A stretch of DNA of 64,000 bases from contig NC_134646.1 of assembly GCF_030463565.1 (NCBI RefSeq), forward strand, positions 21,129,796-21,193,795, written 5' to 3'. Of this stretch, positions 12,458 through 26,133 are shown piece after piece. Position 1 is the stretch's first letter. Each line of letters opens with the position of its first letter. The position numbers were made by a program, and so were the translations under genes. The notes beneath the pieces were generated by a model that saw only the letters and a program-made list of their open reading frames with translations, was not told where the DNA came from and ran no database searches. The DNA is from Pelecanus crispus (taxonomy: Eukaryota; Chordata; Aves; Pelecaniformes; Pelecanidae).

Positions 12458-12462
12458 ACTCA
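12458..12462. repeat. Right target-site duplication (ACTCA)
   Basis: It exactly repeats the ACTCA at 9924-9928, directly after the LTR terminus, and so fixes the outer boundary of the insertion. Confidence 0.85.
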
Positions 12463-15400
12463 CCATGTCAGCTTTCTTCACTGCTGCCCAGCTCATTTCC
12501 TTTGACCTAGCAAAAGTGCCTCTTCCTTTATGACCATGCACAGTTTTTCTTTGTGGTGTGACAGCCCTCCGTTAGCCTAAAAGGAAAAAACAAACAAACA
12601 AAAAACCCAGTAAAAAGTGAGAGGAATATAAGCTACAAGTGTCTTGTTTGACCCATGGGGATACATAGCCGGCTATCTAGGTCCTACAAGCAGAGACAGC
12701 ACAAACAGAAAAAATACATTTTAACTGGAAATTTCTAAGGGACAAAGTGTGAGAGAATTGTCTGCCTCTTCAATTTATCAGACTTGACAGAATTTCTTAC
12801 AACACTATAGATGGAAGAATATTTAAGATTGTAATTAAATTACTTTTTATCTATCTCTTCAGGCAGTTTATTTAGAAGATTTGTTAAACACATACACGTG
12901 TGTGCACGCATGCACAAAAGCTCTGAGGTGGAGGTTAGCTCCGGAACTAGAAGACCAGGGGAGCACAGTGCAAAGACACCTGCATCAGCTACATCCCAGC
13001 CTGGGCACCACACTGCTAAAACTGTACAGGCCACATTTGCTGTGTGGACCTGGCAAGGCTGTGTCAGTCCAGGTCCTTAGCAGCTTCCTATCCCACCACA
13101 GAACTTGAGTGTCTCCAGGGCACCTCTCTCCTCTGCACTCTGTCAATCTAACAAAACATAACAGGCAGCCACGTTAAATAATGATAGCAGTGCTCCCTAA
13201 CACTGATGCCAAATGTGTACCACCTCCACATCCTACACCAACTGGAACTGGAGGAACCTCACTTTTTCCTCCCACTCTCCAGAGAGATCAATCTCAGTTC
13301 AGCATCCCCAGTGGTAGGAATATAATCCTGGACTGTGAAAGGAGAGCTCGACAAGAGAAGCCTGAGGTTCATCCCTGCCTCAAGGGTGTCCAGGCCTGCC
13401 AATAAGCCCTTCCAGGCCCCTTTGCATTTCCCCTCCCTGCCACTTTAGCCTCCTTTCCTTTTCCCAACAGCTCTTCTCTGAGCTACACTTCAGTTTTCTG
13501 TTCAGTGCGGCCATCTGGTGGTCAAGCCGGTGATGGCAGCTGAACAAGGGAAGCTGAACAAAGGATGCAGGGTCTTTTTTCTTACATCTTGGCCTAGTGG
13601 TAGGAAAACCAAATTCTGCTATGCAGCAAGGACCTATTTTCGTTTTTGTTCCCCCTCTACCTTGCCGCTGATGTCCTCCCCTCCTTAAGCCTCAGGGACC
13701 TGCTCTTCCTGGGTATTTAGAGGAAAGTGTGGGCTGTGCACCCAACAGACTGCAGGTTGCTTCTGCAAATGCAAATGTGCCCAGAGAGGGAGAGGAGGCT
13801 GTTTCAGCTTGGGACTCGACCTGCAGAGCAAGCAACACACCCCCAAACAATGCCAGCTACATAGATACTCCATATTGCAAAGAATGGCTTCAGTCAGTCC
13901 TGCCTGGTGCAGATAACTGCATTTTACTCCTCCTTCTGACCGCTGGAGGCAGCAAGCAGCATTTCCAGACAGTGTGTGTGACCCTCCTGGACTGCCTCCA
14001 TCTGCCTGCAGACTTCTACCTCCTTTTTTCCAGTACAGGCTTCATTTCTTCCTAAATAAGAAAGGAGGGAGGGTATATTTGCCCTTCCTGCAGTGTTACC
14101 TTGTCTATTGCATCCTTGGTGGCCACTGGCACCTCTAGGCTCTGCAACAATCTGTTGCTCGGGAAATCCCATCACACAAGCAAACTGAGGCACATCCAGT
14201 GAATGACCAGACAAGGAGGAAGAACGGCTCTGCTCTACAGGCAAAACGTGGACATATACTTTGCCCATTAAAAAGGAGGCTGGTGGGGGGAATGCAGATA
14301 ACACAGTCAGAAAGAAAAACCAAAGATGGATTATTATAATATTCCTAATTATAGGAAAACACTCAGGATGACTGCACCAACTGAGAGCAGTTCTTACGTG
14401 CTCCAAGCAAAACCCATTAAATCACCAATCAAGGTGTCAATTACTCACTGCTTCTGCAGGAGGGCTACTCCGAAGCAGGCTTTTTCTGTGACACTTACAT
14501 GACCGACCTCCTTAAGAAATATTTTTAGAGCTGCTTTATCAGAGGACAACTGCCTTAGCACTGTGACAACAAATCAGGATGCATCTCACCTACAGGGGGT
14601 ATCATTGTCCAATATCTTACTTAAAGAAGGAGTCTGAGGAGCCCATGTAAAGTGCCATAGAAAATGCCCTGCACAACTGCATATGAAACCATCTCAGCAA
14701 AACCACCCTGTTCACTGCTAAAGAAACCATTAGTTTCAGTTCCAGCCTTTGTAATCAAACTAGAGTCTTGTGGGAATTGTCAAGAGAGGCAATCTGGAAT
14801 GTATGTTCACGCTGCTGAGAGCTATGAAGTTATTTAGCTTCCTATAGCATTGACAGAAGGGGATATCTGGGAAACTCTAGAAGATAAAACTTTATCTTTA
14901 GAAACAGCACAACAGTGCCAGCACCATGCAGATCTGCTTGAGGTGAGGTGAGATGCTCCCCACACCTAAGGGACAAAATAGCTTTCCTGACTTGCTTACT
15001 CCACCATCCCCCTGTCACACAGCATTCATAGTGCAGCTGTGCAGCAAATCCCATGAGCTGTGGGCAAACAGTAAATTTGCAATGACAGAACTGGCTTAGA
15101 ACCAATGGCAAATTGTGTCACTCGTATGGACACATAAGAAAACAAGTTGCAGTCTGAAAAAAATGCAGAAGTAGATTTTTAACAGAGCTGGCATGAACTT
15201 TCTGGGGTTTTTTGGTTTTGCTTTGTTTTATAGCCACACTCTGTTTAGCAAATGCAGAATAATTCAATGGTGCTCTCAGCTTCACCCTGTTTAAAAAGCA
15301 GCACAGGGCACTAAGCATCACATAGATGCATTTTGCAAACATCTCTACATCCTGCACTTGGCCCAGATCTGTGCTCTGAAATGGTTCTGGCTGGTTGTAA

Positions 15401-17949
15401 AACTACATTTTTTTATTTTGCCCTCTCCCCATGTTCCTGATATACAGCATCAATGCTAAAATATCTGAATATTACAAAAAAATGGGGCTGGATTAACACC
15501 TAATATTTTTTTGCACAGTTTTTTGTGTTTCAGCTCCAGCCTTTTTCTAGATGTAATTTCTCTTTTTCATTAAACTTACGGTGTCAACATCACAACAGAT
15601 CATCCTGTGAGACTGAACATTAAACCCAAACTGATTTCAGTTAGTGCTACCCAGATTACCTGCTACAGTAAACAAAAATCCACCCTGGGAAACAGTAATA
15701 GAGTTACTAGAAAGGGATGAAGCTGTGATATCAACTGTGTGTAGCCCTTTGCTGAAACAAAGTCCTTTTGAGAGTTTTGCCCTTAACTTTGGTAAGCAAG
15801 GAAACAACTCGGGCTCTGCCTGTATTTCTGTGTAGGCTCTGCTGTACAGAGGGAAAGGCAAAGACCACTTTCCATACACTTTGGGGAGGAAAAGATTGGC
15901 TGCAGATGTCTCACAGCTGTGCATAACACCTTTGTTGCTCCAGAAGCTCATTGTAAATATGTTATTTAAATGTACCTGTTGCAATTATTTTGGGGACATC
16001 TCTGTACCTGATGTTTATTTATAAACATCTGTAAGGTGGTTTGGCTTGGGTTTAAGACCCTGTGCAAACAAAGGGATGAATTCTAAACCTGCAGCCATAA
16101 CATAGCTCCTCCCACATAAGCCTCCTCAGAATCCCCTTTCCTGGAACATAATTGTATGTTGTTAATTAATGCTAGAGACAGAAATAAGCAAGCCCTTCTG
16201 CACAATGACAGTTTTGATCATCCAGGTGAGGTATCAAGAAGATAGATAATTTGAGTTCTATTTTAGAATCAAGCTAGAAAACCAGAGAAAAGTACATTTT
16301 TCACAAAACATTGTTGCTGCCTCTCCCCTTTTCACCACATACACTTACAGGACAGAACATTTCTACAGAAACTGAATTTTCTTACAGCTACAGTCTGACT
16401 TCACTGGACTTTCATGTAGTAATGACAACTCTGTCTCCTATTAATTACAGCAGTATGCTACTCGGGGCTCAAGAAAATTTGGCTTCGATTATTGAATCCT
16501 GTTTTACCATATTCAGCTTCAGATGAACTATTTGTGTTCCTTGTAACTCCAATCTAGTATTCAGCCAGAAGTAATAGAGTAGACAACAGAAGGCAAAAAT
16601 GTGACACTGTCTATTTTATAAGGAAAACAAAAGCTACGTCAACTCTGGAAAGCACAAGGGCTTCCACTTCATGCACTCATTTGCCCCAGAAGATACCTGT
16701 GCTGCTCTTTAATTCAGTAAATGTGTCTGGGTCTTTCTCATTCTGCTCATGTTTCATGTTTTCCATTGGTATCATCTACCCCACATTCAGTTATGTTCAA
16801 ACTGAAAATTAATTTTCCTGATACCTCCAGTTCTTCTAAAAAATAAGAGTCACATGGATGAGCAAATACAATAATATCGGGAATAAATTACCAGAACTAG
16901 AACAAAGTCCTACGTGGGTTACTTGTAGGAAGCCTAATCTGAGAATGTTAACTGACCTTAGGAAATCTTTATGACAGGTGAGCTATTTCCCAAAGAGGAA
17001 CACAACTTTTAGACCTATCTCCATAGGGATGAATTAACAGCTCTTTAAAAAAGTATGCTCAGAGTTGTACATCTGAATAAGCAATATAGTCTCTGAGTGT
17101 GCAAGGGACATGTGTCATCCCAAATTCACCTTATGCTCAGTTCCTAGAAATTCAGAAGGATCTCAAGAGAACTCCCATATTTTCTCTTATTTTCTCCAAA
17201 ACATAATCAAGTTGAACAAATCCCTCTGGATTTGGATCTATTTGGACATTTGATATGGCAAAGTTTAGTGCTTTTCCCCTTAGCAGTGTTACCGTACATT
17301 TATTTTGCCAATCTACTGTGTTAAAAGAAACCATGACCTGGTCAAGCCAGGATACAAGAAATAGCAAAAATGAGTATACAGCATATATAGAACACTCCCC
17401 CAAATAGCTAATCCCATAGGAAATAGCAACAAAGTATAAAAAGCTATTTTTAACTTAAATATTATCTTTGTGACAATGCAGTTTCTAACTCCTCAGCAGA
17501 CAGCAGTTAACCCACTTCTGAGACAACTGCAATTTTACACATTTTATAACAGCTTTCAACATTTGGTCACTTTTCAGCTATTTATTTTGTACACACTGAA
17601 TAAACTAAACACGCACCACCACCCCTCCAGTATAAAAATGTACCTACTCATACCAAGTACATGCTCCTACTGAAAACAAGAACATGTTCACTTGCTAAGG
17701 AAATCTCCCCCTTTGGAATTAGAGGCTAAAATGTCATCTTCTCCTAAGGGATTTCAACAGCTGCAGGGTGAGAGACACAAACTCACTTCCTAATCCAAGT
17801 GTTTGCACACCTGACTGATACTTTTTTACCCAGGGATATAAGGTTTTCTGCAGGGCAGAAAACGATGATATTCATGATGACAGATTTCCTGGCTTTGTGC
17901 TGATTAGTCACATAGCTTCCTGAAGGGGAGGTTCCCCCCCCTGGAGATT
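12463..17949. other. Intergenic, no gene recognised
   Basis: Several ORFs of 60-160 codons occur here, but none has recognisable domains, splice context or codon bias. The only structured element I would name is a CTCF-like motif at 13508-13521. Confidence 0.6.
13508..13521 (-). promoter_or_regulatory. Candidate CTCF-binding motif
   Basis: The minus strand reads CCACCAGATGGCCG, which fits 13 of 14 positions of the CTCF core consensus as I recall it. It lies in the intergenic region between the two genes. Sequence alone cannot show occupancy. Confidence 0.4.
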
Positions 17950-18580
17950 CTCTTTCTCCAGGGCACTTAGGCATGGCTTTAAGTAAGCCATTAGACTATC
18001 AGGTCTTTCCAGCTGATCAGGGGTGATAGGGAATGTGATGTACGCAGTCTACTCCATGACCTGCAGCCAATTCTTGGATGGTTTTGTTTTTGAAAGGACT
18101 TTCATTATCTGACTCTAGCTCAAGTGGCACTCCATGGTGACAGATATGCTTATTTATTCCTCCTAGGATGCTACTTCCATTTGCTTTCCCAGCAGAAAGC
18201 TTCTAGTCACCATGGTGATAGCTGTACCACTGTGAGACTGCAGCGTGTGTCGGTCTTGCTGGAATGATGTAACCTGCTGGCCAGGCTTCTCCAAACATGC
18301 ATTCCTCCCATCATGCGCTCCATTTCATCACTCACACTTCGTGAGCATGTCATATTATTCCACAGATCTCACACTGCCTAACTACTTGCATTATGGCTTC
18401 CCAAGGCAAGCCTAATCTCTGTTCTCTGTCCTAGTAAGAAATTCAATCCCTTGCACCATGCCCAGCAATTTTGTGGGCCCACCTGGCTGCAAATGGTTCT
18501 CCATTATGCTCCCATTCCAAATCTATGTGTTCAGGTCAGACCAGCTGGTCAGCCTGCTCATTGTGTTTCTCCTTCTGATT
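17950..18580 (-). pseudogene. Older ERVL-like integrase relic
   Basis: The minus strand has broken retroviral pol. It starts with an RNase H end (HNEQADQ), followed by a WAHK...GH segment and a CEIC pair from the zinc-binding part of integrase, then a core region with SDN and HIPYH motifs, and a final NGLLK. The glutamate normally found just before NGLLK is replaced by stops, and there are several frameshifts. The domain order matches the provirus at 9.9-12.5 kb, but the copy is more decayed. No LTR or target-site duplication was seen. Confidence 0.72.
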
Positions 18581-20100
18581 TGCCTTTGAGACAGGTAAAA
18601 TACTATCAGGAAATGAGACATTCTAAAGATGACCACAGAAGAACAGAAAACCCTATTTCTTTCTTTGTTGGCACTGTCTGGTTTTGGCTTAGTGAATGCA
18701 ATGAGTATAGTATAAATGAGAATGGGGGAAATAATGTATTCACAATATCCACTAGTTATTTGTAGCATTTGCAGCTCTGCCAGCCTTGCTTCGGCTGTGC
18801 AGTACAATCTGGAAAGCAGAATTCTTCTGCAAAATAGAGCCCATTATTTCTAGCAAGAGGAGAAAAGAGTTAACACATCACTTTGTTTTAGTACATGCTG
18901 AAGAAGAACTGCTTATGCAGACACAGATCCTTCAATGTGTCATGCATCTGGTAGGGTCTTCAGGCTCTCCCAGTGAAATCAGTAGTACTCTATAAATGGA
19001 AAGAAAAACACAGGGTCAAGGACTACTCCATACTCCATCTGCTAAAGGTGGCATCAACCCTATTTTTACATTTTCCAGGATGTGCAAAGAGTGAGATACC
19101 TTTCACTTCACTTGAGATGAGATGAACTACATTCTGGAGGTGCCTGGTTCTTTCCAGTGTCTTAAACTACATGTGCAACACCCTGGCTTGTAAGTGTGAC
19201 ATCAGGTGAATCTCTCAGTATACAAGGCTCTTTTGCCTGAAGACCCAAACACAAATGTAATTTGACACAAAAGACTAAACTAATCTCAAGAATGAGCAGA
19301 TAATCCCAACCTCTAGCTGCTTTCTGTCTCTCTGTTCAGTGTTTCTTCAAAAACTTAGTGTGTTTCCAAGACAAGTAATTTCCTCAACTTCAGATGACTT
19401 TTTTTAACACCATTTGTTTCCAGGTGTTTGTACCTGGAAAAGCAGGGGCAGAGTTGGCCAGCCTGTTGCCATGAGCTTACTTACATCATATAATTTGTTC
19501 TATAACCAAGTAAATTCCAGATTGTAAGCTAGATGACTTGCCTGCTTACAGGAGGTTGTGGAAGCAATGTGATATCAAACTGATATGTGAATGGACTGAC
19601 AAAAGTAGCAAGAACGTGATTTGAAGCAACAAGGTGAGAGACAGCACTTAGAAAATGTCCTTGAATTTTGACCAATGCTTGTAAACAGGGCAGGGGGGAA
19701 GGGAGAGAGGGAGAATTAATTTATCTAAACCCATTTTTATACACTCATTGGGTTCATTCCCCAAGTATTTGAGTATTTATTTCCAAAAATTAAATACGTG
19801 AGTGATTGCAGGCTTGTTGGTTTTTTGCCCATACAGAGTTAGAATTCTGTTTAGGGTTTTCGAAGCCCACCTCTTCTGCAGTTAGAGGAAAAAAGGAATT
19901 ATGAGAGAAAATTTATATTGAGTCATACGCCCCATTTGGTCAATCCCAAGAGAAACATTTCAATGAGTTGAATTTTGACTCAGTAGGATGTAAAATTACA
20001 GGGAGAAAGATCTGCTCATGCTCTCAATGCTTTCATTTCTTTCATTTTGCATTTTACTTTTTCCCCACCTCCAGAATAACTGAGCACTTTTCAGTGGGGC

Positions 20101-20130
20101 ATTAAGCAAGATAACATTAAGCAAGACAAC
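20101..20130 (+). repeat. Two-copy 15-bp tandem repeat
   Basis: ATTAAGCAAGATAAC is followed directly by ATTAAGCAAGACAAC, which differs at one base. Confidence 0.85.
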
Positions 20131-21743
20131 ATCTGTCATGTGCTGAATCTCACTTCCTTTACTCCGAAGAAGCCAACTTCCCAGTTGGTGCAAAACAGGC
20201 TCTAGTGTTCTACCTGAATTGCTGCTTGTTTTTAGCATTATTCTAATTACAAGGTATGTATTTCAATGGAAAAGCTCAGAGAAATGGGACTGTCTAGGAA
20301 ATATGCCCCGGTAAAGTTTATTATGATTTTTCATTCTCGTTGGCTTCACAGCACAGCCTCAGACAGTTTCCTGGAAAAGATCCACCTTTCCTTCTACAGA
20401 AAGCCCCACTGTATTACAGTGAAGGGAAAACCTGTGAAGTTAATCTTCATGATGAAGTTTTCTATTATCATTCATACTGACTTGGTAGCAAGTTAAATGT
20501 TCCCAGCCTGCTATTAGAACTAAACTGTGCAGCTCTTCAAACATCTCAGGAAGCAGTTTATTTTACATAAATCAAACAGTGTAACTCCTGGCAAGATTCA
20601 ACCCATTAGCAAAGGAGATAGTATCATAAAATGTACCACTGAGTTTCTAGAGCCACTGAAAGATCTTTCATAGCTAAATTGACTTCTTTCATGGATGACT
20701 ATGAAGTGTAATGGGAGATGTAAATAAGGCTTTAAATCTTAGCTTAATCTGACAGGGAAAAGAAAGGCATTATTTATGATAAGCAGTGCTGATGATACAC
20801 ATGAAGGAACAACTCTGAACTGGAGACTGGGCATACACTAGCTCTGTCATATCAAGCGGTCTCACATAGATCATACTGTCTCTGCCTTTGCAGTTTGGGT
20901 CTAAGCTGAAGCCTGAAGCACCGAGGACTACACATGGGGTGAATGAGAGCATTGCAGCACGACTTCTCAGTCCCCTAGGCAGCATGGTGGCTAGAGGAAG
21001 ATGGAGAGAGGGTGGGAAGTCTGATTTGCTTCTCCTCACATGTGAACAATTCTGGGAATTTCATGCATGCTGGCTCCCCCAACGAAGTTCCTCCTTCAAC
21101 AGTGAGAAATAGAGCATGCAAAATCTCTCACCAGAGGCTGGGCTTGAGCAATCAACTACAACCATTTATGCACCAGGCCAAGGTTGTACACCAGGCTCCC
21201 TGGCGATTTATTTTCTTATGCAGGCTAGCCACGGACAGTATGGAGAAGGGTCCAACGAGCATTGCCAAAGCCTTGTGGCCTGGCTGCTCAGTCCTGACCA
21301 GGACTGGTCTGAACACTGGATGGCTAACAATGAATCTCACCTCTCTTCAGCCAGACTGTTCTGAGATGTGCTGCATCTTCTCTGTCCTAGTGGAGCTGCT
21401 GTTCTGTGCTGACCAGCCCTACAGCCCTGGGAGTAAAGATGCTCCTTCAGAGTACTTTTCTTTCCCTTTGCCCTCATCTAATTGGGAAGGCTTGTTCACC
21501 CCACATTTTTTCTGCTTCACTATTGTGCAGAAGTTAACAGGCTAGGTTTACATGGGCAAACAGTCATATGACCTATGAAGAAATTCACAGTGCAGGTAGA
21601 GCATATTAGGAGCTAAAGCATTGGTTATATAGAGGCAACCACGCGCTAAGCAAAGGCTTTCAAACACAAAAGACCTAGAACAGATACACATTAATACTAG
21701 GGCAAAAGGGGCTTTGTAACCCTGCACAAACCTCTCCATTCTT

Positions 21744-21759
21744 ACACACACACACACAC
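21744..21759 (+). repeat. Short (CA)n microsatellite
   Basis: Eight AC units occur without interruption. Confidence 0.9.
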
Positions 21760-24565
21760 TTAGAAATTATGTACCAGAAAATGCTGGACTGAGCCATTCA
21801 ACATAGTCAAGTGAAGTGCCACATGGTAACATGGTGTGACCTGAGGCGGGCAGGGTTTTTGACACTCAAGATCTTTTGGATTACAGATCTGCCATCTCTC
21901 CACACGAAACGCACCTGGCCTTCTGGATGGTGGGTTTCCCCTACCTCCTGAGCCAAGCCTGCCGGTCACAGGTGAAGAATATCTGATACCCCAGGGCACC
22001 CAAAGTCATGCTCTGCTTGTAGGCATCTGAAGTACACCCCGGGGTGCCGACTTTAGACATCACTGAACACTCAATAGCTTTTCTTGACTATATGTCCATT
22101 GCTAGTAATGAGAGTTTACATATCCAGCTCAGATGCCAGTACCTGCATTTAGATACCTTCATCTGTGAAACAAATCCCACCCTTATATTGTAAAGGAAAG
22201 TTCTTTTACACTGGCAGCCCACCAACACAAATGCATCGATACCTCCTTCCTCTTACACTGCTGTGAATTTTGCTTGAAATCTGAAGAGCGGTGTCTCATC
22301 AGGTTTACCCCCTCACTACCATTCCTGCTAACACTTTTACTGACATTGACCTGTTCAACACAGTACCATGGCTAAGTGTCACAGATCAGTTCCTTAAGCT
22401 GATGAGGGCTGACCTCTTCCTATTAGCAGTGTGCACAGCCTTTCACACTATTCACAGGAAAAGAAGATTCCTGCCTGGCTAGTTTACTGAGCCCTTTATA
22501 CTCTGAAGCATTTAAAGATGTAGAGCTATAAACCTATTTTTTTTTAGAATTAATTCCCAGACCAACTGTTCAAAATCTTGGGGAACAGAAACCTTTTTTG
22601 TGTGCCCCCAGTTATCAGCATCAATTGTTCTAGTTCCTCAGGTTACATTACTTTGCTCATTTCCTCTTGGTTAGTTTTCTTTTTGTCTCTGAGGCCAAGC
22701 AGCTATTTAAAACAAGCCAAGCCCCTGATATATTAATTTCATTACTAGTCTACATATTCACAAATAATTACTGAAAACCAGCAAAATACACAACTGCTAC
22801 TCTTCCCAAAACATTATGCAACTAGTATTATTTTGTAAGGCAGTTAATAAAAAGGAAAGAGTTTTATTTGTTGCGAAGAAAAGCAGCGTTTAAATAATCC
22901 AATGAAATGTGCTTCTGTTATAGAAAGGGAATTTTTGTATAGACAGAAATATAAATGGACTTAAATAAATGCATGCTTTGCTTCCAAAGAAGGTCACTAA
23001 CCATTTCTTAAGTATAACAAGTATCTAATAGCACATCAGCAAAAGCTGTACTGTGTCCTAAAACTCTGTATTATAAAAGCAACCTTCTGGGATGAAAATA
23101 TTTGATTTTTGTATGGACTGTAAAGAAAATGTTGTCTGTTAAAAAATTAACACTGTGATGCACTGTTCTCATGCATTTACCTTCCTTTTTCCTTGAAACC
23201 TAATCTAATAATGACATACCCTATGAACATTGCTCCAGAATATTTTCATTACAGTCTTTTGTGAAAACAGCTCAACATGTATTGCAGTTTTAAGTTTTCA
23301 CTGTAAACCTGTTGAAACAGAGATTCACAGATCAGATCTCCTTAATGCTCAGCCCTCAGAATATAAGGTCTTCAAATGAGATCTGTTCTCTGCCATGTTG
23401 TTTGAAAATACGTAATGATGTAAGCACTTTTTTATGGGGGGCAAATAGCCTCTGAATACTAGTTCTGTTGATTACCAAAGTGGCTGGACTTACACAGGGA
23501 ACAAGGAACACCACCTGCTATTTCCTCTAGATCTGATTGTGAACTGCCGTACAGAAATGAGTACCAAAAAAGTAATACGTTTGCTCAAACAGAAATTAAG
23601 GGGAAACAGTAACATTCTCCATTGTTAGCATCAGAGTAGACTGTTACCCTAGCAGCAGCAGTAGCAAGAAACATCATGTTGTATGTACCCCCGTAAACAT
23701 ATCCTTTACTTGTTTTTTTCTCATGTTTCACATGCTAATTTTCTAAACTATCACCTAACCACACTGGTAATTATATTCCTTAGTAATTGCTCTGATTTTA
23801 TATCAACTTCTGCTGACATATTACCAGGTTACTCTTGTTGGAATTTCACGTTATTTCCTTTTAAGCAAAAGATCACTATTGCCTGGTTTAGCAGATACAG
23901 CATCTCTCTGACTCCCTTTATAAGAGAGTTGCTATGGTATTTCTAAGTATGAGTGGAGCTTCTTTGCCAGCAAACCTGAACTTCAACATATGCATGTCAG
24001 CCAAACTATCATAACCTAAACTTTACTTGCATGCACTTCTTTCTATTCAATACCGCTCGCCACAATTAGGTGATGTGTGCCTCCAGAAAGGGATGCCCAT
24101 TCATTTCCTAACAGATCCTCTTTTCCATTACTCCATAGATCCCACTCTAACTTCTTCTACAGAAGAGCAGAACTGCAACTGTCTGAACTGTCCAGGGAAA
24201 AGGAGGTCTAAAGAAAGTGTAACAACTTCTGAAATGACTGACTTGCTCCCAGCCCTAACTATTTCTGACTTTCTGCCAAACTCTAGTAAAAAGTCTCCCT
24301 GTATATGTTAAAATCAGCAAGAAGCATAGTTTTTCACATGTGTTCTGTCTTGTTTTCATACTTTCAGTTTTGGGTAGGTTGGCAAGATTAGAAATGTGGA
24401 AGACGGTCCAGTTCTGAAAGACACAGCAAAGAAAATGCTAGTATGTTTCTCTATTACTAGAGAAATAATAAATGCTCTATTGCAGTGGCACACACGAAGA
24501 GGGAAAAAAAAAAAAAGAGGCTCTGCCCAGGAATGTTGGCTGCCCAAATGTGTTAGTACCTTTAT

Positions 24566-24614
24566 GGTTAAATAGGAAACAAAGTATCAGGGTTAAATAG
24601 AAAACAAAGTATCA
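24566..24614 (+). repeat. Two-copy 25-bp tandem repeat
   Basis: The 24-base unit at 24566-24589 recurs at 24591-24614 with one mismatch (AGGAAAC versus AGAAAAC). Confidence 0.88.
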
Positions 24615-26113
24615 AAGCGGTTGCTTTAATGCCTCCCACAGTAGCTTCAAAACATACTTCTGTTGTTAGAGGCAGCATTATTGGTAGATGGATCATTCAT
24701 ATAAATGTGGTCGATCTGTTTGACTGACAACAAGATGAGCTGCTTTGAACTACTTTGCCCGCATCATTCACTGCGTTCTGAATCACCAACCTTGAACTTT
24801 TAACCACAGCTCTTTGTGATGGTCTTCTACATACACTTTTCTCCCAGGAAAAACATATAAAAAGCAATGAGGCATCCCAAATGTAAATGCTGTTGAGTTA
24901 TCAGACAATAAAGAAAAGCAGTTGAAAGGCCAAGGGACTCTTCCCCGCCCCCGCCCCCTCCCCCCAGTGTTTATTAGAGCTCCCTGGACTGCTTTATGGC
25001 TTACTGTTTTTTTCTAAAGAAAGCTATTTCATCTTTTGACCACTAGACCAAAATTCAGGACTTACAGAGGATCCTGCTATAACACCAAGACATGCTTTGT
25101 TTTGTTTGTCACTTTCTGGAATGGACTGGCTCCAGATGCTGCTTTCCACTGCAGCTAGAAATCCACCTAAGAACCACTTCCCTTTCCAACCTCTGGACTT
25201 CACAGGGCAGGGGAGAAAAGCACTAACAGAAAGCAGAAAATCCTGCCTCACAGTGTCATTGGCACTCACATTGCTCTGGCTACATAAGTAACTGATGAAA
25301 ACCAGCTGCTTTATTCACATTATCTTTTACACTTTTCTTCCTGAAAAATAATCTCTATGAAAGAAGGACAGTGTATTTACTTGGCTTATAATGAGACATC
25401 CTTTTGGGTCATACTGTAGCTAAAATTTTCTAATAAAGGAGAATGAAAAAAACATATTCCAGAAGAGCTTAATGCAGCACAGTGGAATAACGGCAAAGTG
25501 TCTGTTGGTATCTAATAATACACTTTCTGGCACTAAACTCTCGCTTCTGAACTCACTGAACTCTTTTGAGTCTGAAGTGTCAGCTTAGCAGATGCCTAGC
25601 AACAGTAACCTTGTAAATAGACTAGTTCCCTTGAAAATCCTTACCAGCTGTGTTCTCAAGCTAAAAACCAGCTGATGACACAGGACCCCATGACCATAAA
25701 GTACAGGTTAGGATACAGTTGCTTGGTAGAAGCAGGCTATCTGGATCTGACTGACAGCAGCAGGATAGATGCAGCCATGACAGAATGCATCTCTAGGGAT
25801 TAGCCTCTCCCTTTATGTGGGAAAACCTGCTCATCATGACCAAGAAGAGACAGAGGAGCTGAGAGAAAAAGCAGATACTGGTGCACTGCCAAAGGATTGT
25901 TCCTCTTTTCTAGCAGAAATACTGCAAGAAGCCCACAAGGGGTCCTGCTGCACAAAACTAGTACAAGGAAAGCCACCCAAAGTGACAGGGAGAGGAAGTC
26001 TTGGAAAATTAATAGGCATCTTGCCTATTAGTGAAAAAAAGTTCTGTTTAGTGCTAGATCAAGCACCAGTTTCAGCTCTGTCAAGAACAGGCTGTCTAGG
26101 AAGGCTGAACACC

Positions 26114-26133
26114 GCCCCCCCCCCCCCCCCCCC
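26114..26133 (+). repeat. Poly-C run
   Basis: Twenty C are followed by AAACCCCCC. It gives a polyproline stretch in an otherwise featureless ORF and is G-quadruplex-prone on the minus strand. Confidence 0.9.

Noticed and set aside
13934..13948. Second CTCF-like motif (CCGCTGGAGGCAGC)
   Set aside because: It is one G short and lacks the central A of the core, so it is a poor match.
13924..14406. 160-codon minus-strand ORF
   Set aside because: It has no recognisable motif, codon bias or splice context, and its length is possible by chance.
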